A stretch of 64,000 nt of DNA, taken from NCBI GenBank assembly GCA_949710005.1, contig OX453280.1, positions 6,311,034 through 6,375,033 on the forward strand, in the 5' to 3' direction. The notes beneath the pieces are model-generated. The model was given only the letters and a program-made list of their open reading frames with translations. It was not told the DNA's origin and ran no database searches. The stretch comes from Ricordea florida. Taxonomy: Eukaryota; Cnidaria; Anthozoa; Corallimorpharia; Ricordeidae. Below are positions 32,901 to 43,769 of the stretch, in pieces. How positions within the stretch are numbered: the stretch's first letter is position 1; every line of letters begins with the position of its first letter. Position numbers and translations under genes: made by a program.

Positions 32901-34035
32901 TCTGATCCTCCGGGGCACGCGTATAGTCATCCCAAAGAGCCTGCAGGAACACGTAGTCGAGCTAGCACACGAAGGCCATCAGGGTCTTGTGAAAACCAAG
33001 TCGCTACTACGAGAGAAGGTTTGGTTCCCCAACATCGACAAGCTCGCGGAAAGCAAGGTGAAGACTTGTGCTGATTGTCTAGTCGCAACTCCCGAATGCA
33101 AGAGAGAACCTCTTCAAATGTCGCCACTTCCGGACGCACCCTGGACGCAAGTTAGCGTGGACTTTGCTGAGATGCCGGAAAAGGACTATCTACTTCTGAT
33201 CACCGATGACTATTCCAGGTATCCGGTGGTAAAGAGAGTAAGGTCAACAGCAGCGAGCACTGTTCTTCCGAAACTCGACACTGTGTTCGCCGAGTTCGGC
33301 ATTCCAGAGATAGTGAAGTCTGACAACGGTCCCCCTTTCAACGGAAAGGATTTCAAGTCCTTTGCGAAGGATCTCGGTTTCAAGCACCGCAAGATCACAC
33401 CAAAATGGCCTAGAGCCAATGGAGAGGTAGAAAGGTTCGTACGTACAGTAAAGAAGACAGTGAGAGTAGCGAAGCTCAAGCGCAAGAATCGACAACAGGA
33501 GTTGAATAAGTTTCTCCGGAACTATCGTAGTACGCCACACACAACAACACGCGTACCCCCGGCAACGGCCTTGTTTGGAAGGCCCGTGAAGACCAAGTTA
33601 CCTGAAGTGATAAAGTCCACTGCTGATCACGAGATGAGACAGCGCGATCAGAAAGCAAAGGCAAAGATGAAGAAGCATGCTGACAGCAAATCGTACGTTA
33701 AACCGTCTGTTATCAAAGAAGGAGACAAGGTACTGGTCAAACGGGATGAGAGAATGAAGAAGAGTGACACGCCCTACGACCCAACACCCCGAGTTGTGGT
33801 AGACAAGAAAGGAACGATGGTTACCGCAGAAACAGAAGATGGCGCCCAGATCACTAGGAATTCATCCTTCTTCAAAGCGGCGCCCACGGCGGAGGAAGAT
33901 AGTGCACCCTCGGAGGAACTAGACGACTCCCTTGGAGCGGAAGCACATCCTCCGGCTGACAATACACCGCCAAGACGGTACCCGCTGCGCATACGCAAGC
34001 CTCCTGTCAAGTTTCAGGATTATGTCTGTTCATAA
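29944..34035 (+). CDS. Gypsy gag-pol polyprotein, single open frame
   Basis: 1,363 residues without interruption. Order: gag-like N-terminus (from MAAAALPSFPEFD); cysteine knuckles CRNCGREYP and CRGCGKMNHF (about 251-287); aspartic protease DSGA (344); RT with VCVDMRQAN (about 533) and catalytic SDD (632-634); RNase H with D780, E821-E823 and D848; integrase with HEGH (1009-1012) and CADC (1042-1045), then D1073, D1127 and E1163, a D-35-E spacing. All enzymes look functional. The RT box reads NISDDILV, so the usual YxDD tyrosine is Ile. Gag and pol share one frame, so no frameshift separates them; the gag:pol ratio must be set another way. No envelope gene. Confidence 0.95.
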   Translation: MGTHYSPEKRVKMAAAALPSFPEFDLTDQGTQATRWKKWLSRFKNLLIALDVTNKQRQRALLLHYAGEAVNEIFDTLPNTQATETEDPLEKAVLALTNYFTPKQNREYEIYIFRQAKQEADESITAFHTRLRQLSLTCEFENVDREIKTQVVQSCSSHKLRMKALENPQYTLTQLLDAGKAMELSKIQAASIEDKQVVHTMSSNCGNRSQRRQNKSRKAKQDGGRPGEAQRSRDRKSRNISHDKRKSSEKCRNCGREYPHQGGKTACPAYGKACRGCGKMNHFQAVCRGEGRSMHRLHADEASSGESSDDDEVYTFSLSTNQVSKDQPLFEVKVQGTPVVIMADSGASINVLDEKDFHRLPNGTELEHTAVKIFAYQSNSPLHVIGKFSAIVESDTKKVNTRFYVVKGSGGSLLSWKTSQELNLLQIVQQVTTKPSTLKNKTDTVPSLLEEYDDLFHGLGKLKGYQVKLHIDENVPPVAQPHRRVPFHVRKQLEEQLRHDIELGVVESIEGPTPWVSPIVVAPKPKSPGKIRVCVDMRQANTAIKRERHVTPTIKEIIGDLNGAKVFSKLDLNQGYNQLVLAPESRYITTFSSHLGLMRYKRLNFGISSAAEIFQNVIRETLEGIDGAINISDDILVFGKNQEEHDRNLRAVFTRLREKGLTLNKNKCEYSKNKLEFFGYVFSEDGISPDPKKVEDVVNLQTPTSASEVRSLLGMTNYCSRFIPDYATKTEPLRKLTHKEQPWHWTAEHDRAVGQLKEALVSAPVTAYFDPEKDTEISVDASPVGLAAILSQVDTKTNERHVVTYASRSLTDVEQRYSQTEREALAVVWACEHLHLYIYGKPVTVYTDHKPLVSIYDNASSKPPARIERWALRLQPYQITVKYRKGKANPADYLSRHPNKLTTRASRQQKVAEEYVNYLATTSTPKALKTEDIESATQSDPTLQAVAEAIQKGNWHHVSKYPSINVADFHLLERVKEELTLNAPGNLILRGTRIVIPKSLQEHVVELAHEGHQGLVKTKSLLREKVWFPNIDKLAESKVKTCADCLVATPECKREPLQMSPLPDAPWTQVSVDFAEMPEKDYLLLITDDYSRYPVVKRVRSTAASTVLPKLDTVFAEFGIPEIVKSDNGPPFNGKDFKSFAKDLGFKHRKITPKWPRANGEVERFVRTVKKTVRVAKLKRKNRQQELNKFLRNYRSTPHTTTRVPPATALFGRPVKTKLPEVIKSTADHEMRQRDQKAKAKMKKHADSKSYVKPSVIKEGDKVLVKRDERMKKSDTPYDPTPRVVVDKKGTMVTAETEDGAQITRNSSFFKAAPTAEEDSAPSEELDDSLGAEAHPPADNTPPRRYPLRIRKPPVKFQDYVCS

Positions 34036-34201
34036 GCACGTATAGTACAAGTTACGAGACGCGACCCAGCTTAGTCGTGCGAACTGTTTTCGTTTTAAGG
34101 ACTGATAATTGATCTTGAACACTTTTGCTTCATTTGTTTATTTGGTAATTATAACCGCCTTAGCTTGTAAATTGTTTTTTTTCGTAGTTAGGTTTTCTCC
34201 T

Positions 34202-34214
34202 AAAAGGGGAGGGA
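34202..34214 (+). promoter_or_regulatory. Polypurine tract
   Basis: AAAAGGGGAGGGA directly before the 3' LTR; the plus-strand primer site expected for an LTR element. Confidence 0.8.
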
Positions 34215-34357
34215 TGTAATGTTGTTACTATGGCAACTCGATGTAAGCACCATATTTGGTGTAGCTAAGGGAGTTAAGAGAAAGACAATAAAGCGAGCGG
34301 TTCTAACCTCTGAAGTTTGGTTTTGATTCACCTTCAAACTCCCGTATAAACATCACA
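34215..34357 (+). repeat. 3' LTR
   Basis: 143 bp, followed at once by the second AAACT target copy. Confidence 0.95.
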
Positions 34358-36049
34358 AAACTGACCTCATTATCAGCTTTTGACTCATAACCAATGGAGA
34401 ATATCAATTTACCAGTTATTGCAAAAAAGCCCTTTTTTCCATTCACCAATTTCGGGTGATGCTCCATATACCAAGTCAATACATGTATATACACTACTGT
34501 GTTGTTCTATTGTGTGAAGTATATTATGTTGTTTAAGGGTTGGGCCCATTGTTGTGTTCGTTATGACATAACTCAGGACTTGATTGACTTGCTAAATGGC
34601 ATATAACCCCCAGTTTGTGTTTACATGATGAATAATGTGACTGATAGATCTCTACCATGAAAAAGACCTAAATTTGACAATGAAGACACAAAAGTGGTGA
34701 GTGAAAGTCAACCCACCAAAACAATACAGTTTATTACTTTTCCTTTTACATATCAGCAACTTCTTTCCTGAAATTAAAGGTGATGATTAAAGTCTAAGGT
34801 TTCCATAAACACTGCTCTCTCTAATATTCGAAACTAGAAACAATGGGATGTGGTACTTAAATGAAAGTGCAATGCATGAAGCAACATCTGCAGAATTAAT
34901 CAAATTTGTTCATCTTGTAATCTGTACATACCTGTATGTAGGTATTTGCATCTCGGTTTCATAACAACCTCTTGAAACTACAGCTGTAGCATCACCAAAG
35001 AACTGACTGACAAGATGTGTCATCTTGTCACTTGCTAACATTTGATGAGTCATCAAGAAAGCGGCTCAGTACACTGGTGAGCTACGCCATCATACAGGAA
35101 TGCAAATTTGTTACTGAATTTTACTACACCTGCTTATTTAGGTTCTTACTCCATCAATAAATGGGATCTTATACGTAAGTTTAATTTGAATGGGAATATT
35201 GTGATATTTTTGAACAATACATAACTCATTTGTCTATTAAATCCATTATAAAATAAGCAAGGTCAGCAAAATAATGTAGCTTATTTCATCTTAAATATAA
35301 TCTACACACATGAAACTAATTATGTACATGTATGTTACTTTCAGAAAAAAATCTCTGTTGAAATAATAAATGTATATTTAATATTCAGCAAATGTATTTA
35401 TAAATAAACATGATGATAAATGTACTCATTTACTCTTGTTCTCACTCTATTGGCAAATCAACACAACATGAACTGATACTTAAATTTAATTATTACTGTA
35501 ATATTTTAAAATTTAAACAATAAATAATTCATTTGTCCATTAAGCCCTCTTAATAATCTTGTCTGGTTTGATCCCCAAGAAACTGCTATGCATGGAGCCA
35601 TGTCAGCAGAAAAATGAAAATTAATGGTTTTTTCTTATAATCTGTGCACACATCTATGAATGTCACTATTTGGGTAGGTTTCAGAAAACTCTGAAAGCTA
35701 GCATCACCAAAGAACTGACTGACAAGATGCGCCATCTCGCCACTTGCTAACATTTGATGAGCCATCAAGAAAGCGGCTCAGTACTCTGGTGAGCTACTCC
35801 ATTATTCAAGAAATAATTCAAACTTGCAAGTACCAATACTTATTCGGATTCAGTCACTATCTAAATTGCATTTGAAAGCAGTTGCAATGGGATCTGATAA
35901 TTAAAACAATGAAATATTTCCTTTAATTTTGTCAATGTGAATAATTTTTTCTTAGAATATAAATGTCATGCTAACAAACTCCTACCAACAATTTCCAGCA
36001 ATCCACAACAATTATTCGGTAACAGCACCAAGCTGCTTAATGATGTCAT

Positions 36050-37229
36050 TTAAATGCAGTCTTGTATTTGGATTGAAGCTGTGCACTTGTTCCCTATACT
36101 TTTAAGGACAGTGCTTTCAACACTTTTGGCAATTACAGAAGCTATTCTACCAAAGGAGTAAATATCACTAGCAGCAGAAGGTTTACTTGCTCCAGATACT
36201 ATTTCTGGAGCTATGTGAGCATGCTTCTTGTGGTATTCTTGTTGCTCTTCATGTGAGAGGTGTTTGACAGACCCAGCAGCTGTTGTTATGCACTTCCCAA
36301 AATCGATCAAGACTGCTCTGTACTTATTATTCCAAAATGAAACAAGAACATTGTCCAATTTAATGTCTTGGTGAATAAACCGCAGATATGAAATTGCTTG
36401 AGCCAGCTGCAGTGTTATGCTGCACCAAATTGCTTGTGAAAGATGCAGTGACTTGCTATGGAGGGCAGTGTACATTGTAAATGCTTTGTTGTTTATGTCA
36501 TAATAACTCATGACTAATAATTTAGGAGTTGATTCTATTGAGATCCCTAAAGGAAAGGGAATATTTTGGTGTTGCAATGATATCATTATCATGGCTTCTC
36601 TTTTAACATCTTCTGAAGTAGCAGAGGAAAAGCTCTTGACAGCTACAGGTGTACCTCGGTAAAACATTTTCTGGCAGGAACCAAACATACCTGAACCAAG
36701 GTGGCTTCTCTCATCTTTATCGCTTGGAGTCTCTAATAGACTACGGTCAATCTCTGCAATATGTGCCTGAATAGGCTTCTCTTTAGACACCTGTAGTTGA
36801 TGAAGATAAAATCAGCTACATGTACCTGATAAATTTACATAGTCCTTTATCTGATTCAAAATGGTGGTCATTTTGCAGGAAAGAGTTATTTGACCCGGCT
36901 TCCACGCTTATTGAAAAGTTAATAAACCCTTGCAAAATCGCTGCTCTTCCAAACACAGGAAAACTAGCGACTACAAAGAGAGGAATGAATCGATTGCAGC
37001 AAGCTTATTGTCCTAACATAAGCTTATACAGCAGCTCAACAACATTGATATCAACATTCAACAAGCAGGTCCTCATTATGAACACAGGACGATCGATTCT
37101 TACCTTTCGCTGTTCAGGCATGAATATTGTTTTCCGAATTTCACAATTCTCTTTTGTTTTAGGAAGAGAACGCCACCTATCGTAGTACTTTCTTGAAAGA
37201 TAGGCGTAAATTTCCCGCTGGCGTTCCAT
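36050..37229 (-). pseudogene. Kinase gene of the inner E copy, frameshifted
   Basis: Exons 37,104-37,229 and about 36,790 downward match the intact outer gene almost base for base. A single T is missing in the region that reads AAGTGCACTAGC in the outer copy (AAGTGCACAGC here), so the last ~20 residues are replaced by ASIQIQDCI and a stop. All catalytic motifs lie before the break, so a shortened kinase could still fold. One substitution (MIMMSLQ to MIMISLQ) is visible. Confidence 0.85.
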
Positions 37230-37861
37230 ATATACGCTTCGTTGTTTCCTTCAATTCGGCTACAAGTCGCGCCTCTGCTCGGTTCCTTCGTTCTAAAAGC
37301 CGCTGCCGTCGCTTTCTATTTTTTCGTTCTTTGAGCATTCGCTTTCTTTCCTCCATAGTATTATTCCTGCTACGTCTTTTCATGGCAAATTACTGTAAAG
37401 CAAGCTACAAGCTAGACCCACTCAACAGGAGAAAATTTCCCGCGCCCGCCCGCAAGACAACCGCTGACACAATTAACTGCCGTCATTGGCCAACTTTCCC
37501 GACTCTCGGCCCGGGTCATCACTCTTTTCTGAAGTGGGCTATGTTTTGAACGCATGAGATAAAAATACTACCAGAAAAATGATAGGAAAATTGAAGTGAA
37601 TAAGAAATTTTTGCTTCAGGTACACAGCTTGCTTAAAGCTAAGATTGCCCTGATTTTATCATAACAGTGGTCACGATCTTTGCAGGCAATGATCAGGTGT
37701 GCGTGCGCATTATTTGACAGCTACATGTACGTGAGCCTGCGTGAGTCGCTGCGTGACTGATTCACTGGCTAGGGGTGGCTAGTCTGCAATACATACAATT
37801 TCTCCAATCTTACTCTGCTTTCGGAGGGAAAATTTATCTTAAACAAACACTTAAACATAAA

Positions 37862-39778
37862 CTAGAAATACGACTCCCGCAAAAACCTCGCGAAGCTAGT
37901 TTTTGAAGAAGTCACAATGCTTTCATATTTTATTCTTTATTTTTTTTTATATTATATATTTTATTTTTTATATTAGCGTAATCCCCATTATTTTATTTCT
38001 TATGCTGTGTTTGGTACACAATTAGTGACACCTGGTGCAAATTACATGATCAGTATACCGCTCAACACAGTGCTTAAAAATTGACCTTCATTTAGCTCTT
38101 TCACTGCCACTGAGATTGCACCAGAGGGAATAGACGTAAAATTATTTATTATCTTGACAGGGAATACAGAGTCGATGAAGTATCACAATAATATTCACTT
38201 AACACAAATTGAAAATGATTGTAAATCTTTTGCAGGTGAAATCTTGAAGAGTTGATATGAATGCTTGTGTTTACCACGGTGTAAAAACCTGTGTTTTTTT
38301 TCTTTAGTTTTATTTTCTTAGTCTCTACTGCTTTGTCTTCTTTGTTGTACATCACTTTTGAACACAATATGTTCTTACACAGAGGATGAGCTGAACGCTC
38401 CAATTATTTTTTGTTTATGTTTTTTTGGTTATAATTGCATGAGATTCATTGTAAGAAGAATCTTCTGATTAGATATTTTATTGTCTACTGCAGTCATTAT
38501 TTCATTCCCGGGTAACCACAATTGAGAGCATTATGAATAGTGCATGTTTTAATGTGTGTACTCTTTCCAGTTGCAATGGTACCCCCAGTGGTAGATAGAA
38601 AAATTCCTCTTCCCTCAAAAGAGATGCCATATCAACAAGTTGGGGGTAAAACAATTGGATTCTACAAAAGCTTTGAATAAAGGTTTGGTAATAGTGAGTG
38701 CCCACTGTATAGTATGTGGTTGTGCTATTTTTAGGTCATATCATAAAAACAATACATGTAAGAAAGAGTTATTGAAATCTTAATATGTTCAAAAAGATTG
38801 CTGCACTACGTACTCCTGTAAAAAAATAATGTGAAATCAACATCAATCAGTCAAAAGTATATACCACATGAAAGTTTAATTGTGCTGTTACAGAAACAGG
38901 CAAAATATCCATACCCAACCATAGAATAGTACATTATTTTGAATATATGAAAATTTCTATTATAAAAACTGCAGAAGAAAGATTTAATATAAGGACGGTA
39001 TTTCATCGAAAAAGTCATGGCAGCCAGAGGTATTGAACTGTAACCAATGACATATAGTAACGAGAAGAACTATCATTATATTATTATCATTATTATTATC
39101 ATTACTATTATTATTACTGGTATTGATATTATTATTGTTATATTTTTTATGTTAAACATAATATATTTTTATGGGGTGGGATTCATGTCTTAATCTTGGT
39201 AAAGTTATTGTTACTCTACTACTAAAAGCAATACAAAAATCTTCTTAATAGGCTTTCCATCAGAGGTGGTAGTAATCAAAACAGCTCCAAACAATACCAT
39301 TTCTTCTAAAAGGCTTAGAATCTAGTGCAGTCATTTGTCTATACAGTTTGTGTGGAAAATCATTATTGAAAGCATAGGGCATTTAGGAAACTTGAAACAC
39401 TTGTTACTACATACAGCACACTTGCAATGAATATATGAGAAAGATCATAAACGTTTTGGCATTACAAAATTTATTTTCTTCTTTATAAAGTTTTTCCAAT
39501 GTAAAAGGTTAATTGCATGTTGTGGTTGTTATGAAATATTGATATTTGACATAAAAATAAAGTAAACGGCAGAAAGTAACAAAGTTAATATGTTATGTCT
39601 AACTTTGCAAATTAAGGCTTGAATTAACATTTCATTTGTGAAAAAAGGGCAGGGGTTCTAGATAGCAATATTATCAGGGGGGGGGGGGGTCATTGCACTC
39701 TAAGGTAAAACTGACCCATTGTGAAAAGGCTATGAAACTTGTCTCTACACAATATTATTGAAACCTTTCAATCAGAGA

Positions 39779-39809
<31 letters not shown>

Positions 39810-40837
39810 GCAAAGAGAAATACTACTCAGAATTCAGTAATCACATTTGCTTTATTTTAAAATGATCACATTGATCACTGATAATATTGCAGAACCAGTA
39901 CTTTATAGTGACACAGGGTATACATTCTGTTGAAAATGTTTAACATAACTGCTAGATCAAGAAAATTTACAATATTTTCACTGTTGCAATGATATCAGAT
40001 CACATCGTTATAAATGATTGCTATAACAACTGCAACTCTCTGTGTTGGAAATTACTTCAAACTGGAAACGCTATCGTTTTATTATGAAAAATACCTATTT
40101 ACATTCTCTTGTAATCTGTTGGTCGTCTTCCGATTCCGGTTTTAGACTAATAGAATTATTTTCCAGAGACATCTCCAATCGTTGAAGTCGTTCTTACTCG
40201 GTGTCCCTTCTAAGTCGTTTTGCTAAATGTAGTACACCAATATATTTCGTTATGTAATCGTTCACTCATGTCCTGTATTTCTATCAATAACACATTCAAA
40301 TTCAAAACTAACTTGATTGAATTCCTGGTCCTTTTCCCTGCTGTTTCGTTTGCCTTTTTCTGGAGCGAGCAGTTGTTGTCTTTGCTGCGATTTCTGTTGT
40401 TATTCTCCCTGCTGTCGTTTCTCTATCCCTGCTTTGAGTCGTGCTTTCCTCGTGTTGATTTTCACGGTATTCGAACTTACTCGGCGACGATCTCGTGCTA
40501 ATATTTCTTGAATATCTTGGAGATCACCTTGCTGGGATGTACTTCCAGGACGAGTGAAATCGGTTTCCACAAAATTTACATTACTTTCAAAAAGGCATCA
40601 CCGAATAATGGCGGAAATTCAGCGTTCTCAAGTGCGTTACTATTGCCAGGTAACCTGGCCTGCGAACGGACACCTTTAAAATATAGATATATATAAACAT
40701 ATATATAAATATATATATATACATATATAAAAACTCTCGGCTCGATTTACTCGGGCTTGCGAGCCACGTGGTCTGACCGGAACCGACACGATTAGTAACC
40801 TCGCTTCGCTCGGCCTTCGGCCTCGCTTCGCGAGGAA
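37862..40837 (-). mobile_element. Helitron-like insertion, non-coding
   Basis: The outer copy has an uninterrupted ACATAAATAATTG where the inner copy has 2.97 kb. On the minus strand the insert starts TTCCTCGCGAAGCGAGG, ends GGGAGTCGTATTTCTAG and is followed by T. It has no target duplication beyond a 1-2 bp A/T overlap. CTAG fits the CTRR end of Helitrons, which insert between A and T and carry a palindrome near the 3' end (CTTCGCGAG is close). A strong hairpin of the GAAGCGAGGCCGAAGGCCGAGCG type lies at the other end. The interior is AT-rich with microsatellites and a G-tract near 39,677, and no Rep/helicase. A non-autonomous Helitron is the best guess. Confidence 0.5.
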
Positions 40838-42514
40838 TAATTGCTTCACAGCTAATATTACCTGATTACAATGAAAATGAACACGAAACAATTCTCAACT
40901 GCCATGAACACCTCTCCCTTACCTCCCGTACCCAAAGTTGCAATTAGTATTTGCGCGCCAAAATAGGTTGCATAAATTATTGCTAGCGCGCGTTTTCCAG
41001 AGCAGTTCCAGTTCAAAGGGTTGGAAAACTTTTAACCTTAGCTTAATTTACAAGAAACCAAGCACGAAATGGCGGGCATTACCGACGATCAAGCTGTTCT
41101 TCTGGAGAGAACACTTCAAACCAACAAGGAAGTTATAGCGGAGAACAAGAAACTCCAAGATGAGATAAAATCGAGGGACGAGAAGCACAATAAAGTTCTT
41201 CACGATGTGTTAAAGGAGCTTCAAGAATTAAAACAAAACCGAAATTTTGGAAACCAAGGGCAGTCACGGCTGTCGCGTAAGAAGGATAAAGTACAAGTTC
41301 CCCCTAGTTGTCGGGTAAGTGTTTCGCAGTAAAGCACTTTGAGAATAAGTGGCCGGGTATTGCAAACTCTAGGCTTCGTTATCTACGGTTAGTTCTACGC
41401 TGTTGACGCCAGTTTTTTTTTTATTCAAGCTGCAATTCTCGATCATATGCCCGATTTCTAAAGCTTGTGTCTGTAAGCTTAAATAAATTTCCATCTTCTT
41501 GTTCTCGTTATCAACATGCTCTCTTTAAGTTCGCCTAATCATAAGAAAAATATATCAAAAAAATCATATAATGTCAACTTAAATTGTCTTGAGAGCGAAA
41601 TAGACCAGGCATTAAATGCATCGTGGGTAATCGAGTTAACTGCCATGTGAAAAATATAAAGGTTTGTATTGCAAGTGGACAGGAAAAAGGAATCATTGCT
41701 AACCAGATACATGTACATGCATATGTTTACCTATCCAGTACATTTTGATTCTCTCTAATGTGTAGATTAGGCCATGGTAAAAAATACTATCCTATGCATT
41801 TATGCATCAGATTAGTGGTGTCACTATACATTGTAAATGAGACCAGTAGGTCACCTGCATGGTTGAAATATTTGTGTTGGAGACCAGTCTGAGTGTATCA
41901 ATGTGCAGATAAGTGAAACTGTCCTAACTGTGCAAGTCAATCAAAGTGCTTGATTTTTACTGACTTTCTGCACTTACCAATACAATGAATAAGATAAATG
42001 ATACACATTCTAATGACATTTATTTCTCTTTAAGCGTACCTTGCGAAAAGTGTACAGCACTCTATCTGAGAAAGAGGATTTCAGTGGTTTTCATCTTGAA
42101 GAGAGGTAAAGAAGCTCATGCCAAGTTTAATTTTTCATAAGCAAATCACTCATCAAGTTTGAGATACTTTTAATAAAAACAGTCCATAAAGTCTGTGGTT
42201 GTTATCACCTTTGACAGTTCATGATTTTTAGGACTTTAGATGTAAACTTGCTATTGACCACAAGAGTTGTAACATTTTAGTAAAATTTGCAAGACACTAG
42301 CTATATCCCGATTGATAAAGGATCAGTCACTTTTGACGAGTTTGTAAATGGCATGATGGACAGATGCAGGTATGCGTGGATGATTAGTCACTAATTTGTT
42401 GATGTACAGTGCTAAAACCTAATTAGTCTTATTTGTAAAGTATTTCTTCATTTCTTTCTTACTTTTTGATTCTTTTGTTAGTGTTAACTCAGCTGCAAGG
42501 TTAATTTCATTGCA

Positions 42515-42551
<37 letters not shown>

Positions 42552-43510
42552 ATTTTATATTATATTCTGATAAAAGTGTAACCTAGTGTGTAAGTGAATT
42601 TTGGTCTGAAAATTTGCATCAAAGCTTAACAATAATCATTTTGAGACACACAAGCATGGTCTGTGTTTGCATAGAGTTGAAGTAACATTTGTGCAAATTA
42701 AATTAAATAATTAGTCTTCACAAGACAAAGTGACTACAAGAGCTGTTCTTCAGGTCAAAACCCTGTAGTCCTAATAATGTTGATGTATTAGTATTGAAAA
42801 CATTTAGTAACATGTCTGGGTTTTTGTGCACTTTCATCAAGATGTATATCTACATGTAGTTGGCAGGTTGATCCTGTACCATGAAGTACAGGAAACAAAT
42901 ACTGGTATTAATTACAATATTAATGATCATGAACATTAATTCATTTACTCAAAGACCCAAACCTTTAATCCCTTCAAATGATTTGTCTCAAAGAAGACAT
43001 GCACTAACCAAAACAAAACAAAAACAAAAATTTCATTATCAATAAAGCTGAAAAGATGTACCCTAATAAAGGGACAGGTGAAAATAACAGAGATCAGTGT
43101 CTCTGAATTTAATTCTTCCAGTTGTAGAAGGTCATAGAAGTCAATGCATCAGTCAATTCCAAATGCAATCAATCCCCACTTCCCACCCTAGTCATACATA
43201 ACCCTGGTATTTGACTCCAGTTCAGGTCCTCATACATGTTCTTTCTTTTTCTTTGATTACCATAGAGGCATTTAGACGGTACTTTCTTTCAACTTACGAA
43301 ACTGTTAAGAAAAGAAGTAGTGGCAAATATGAAGACCACAAGCAAAAGTGCAGGCGGCAATCTAGAAAAAGAGAAGTGAGTTCATATTGAAATATTGTTT
43401 AAAATAATTTTTGTTAACAGCTATGTCTATCAAGAATCATCCCTTGCTTTTCATTGGTACAGCTTGACCAATAATTATTGTTCAAAAATAGCTGGGGTTT
43501 CCTTCCCTAT

Positions 43511-43560
<50 letters not shown>

Positions 43561-43769
43561 ATATTACAAGTTGTTTTGTCTTTGGTTGTTGTTCTTGTCC
43601 TTGTTGTTGCTCTTCCTTGGCTTTGTTTGTTTTTTTTAGGACAACTTGGATCATATTAATGAAATTAATATTAATTTCATTGCAGAAACTTAGTAGAAGA
43701 ACACTTGCCTTGGAAGTGATAAATTGGAGCAAAGAAAAGAAAGGGCAAGTGGCTGAAGTTTTAATGGAG

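Larger units (their letters stand above)
29755..34357 (+). mobile_element. Gypsy-type LTR retrotransposon, full length and recent
   Basis: Two 143-bp LTRs that appear identical (29,755-29,897 and 34,215-34,357) begin TGTAATGTTG and end AACATCACA. AAACT flanks both ends (29,750-29,754 and 34,358-34,362). The empty site is preserved in the outer E copy near 27,840, where a single AAACT is present (in complement). A primer-binding-like TGGCAAAGAGGATCAAC follows the 5' LTR, and a purine tract AAAAGGGGAGGGA precedes the 3' LTR. One gag-pol frame lies between. Very short LTRs are unusual for Gypsy. Confidence 0.95.

Noticed and set aside
40220-40511. Possible gene inside the Helitron-like insert
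   Set aside because: Hydrophobic, low-complexity frames in several phases; the minus-strand Gln/Arg-rich reading has an internal stop and no motif.
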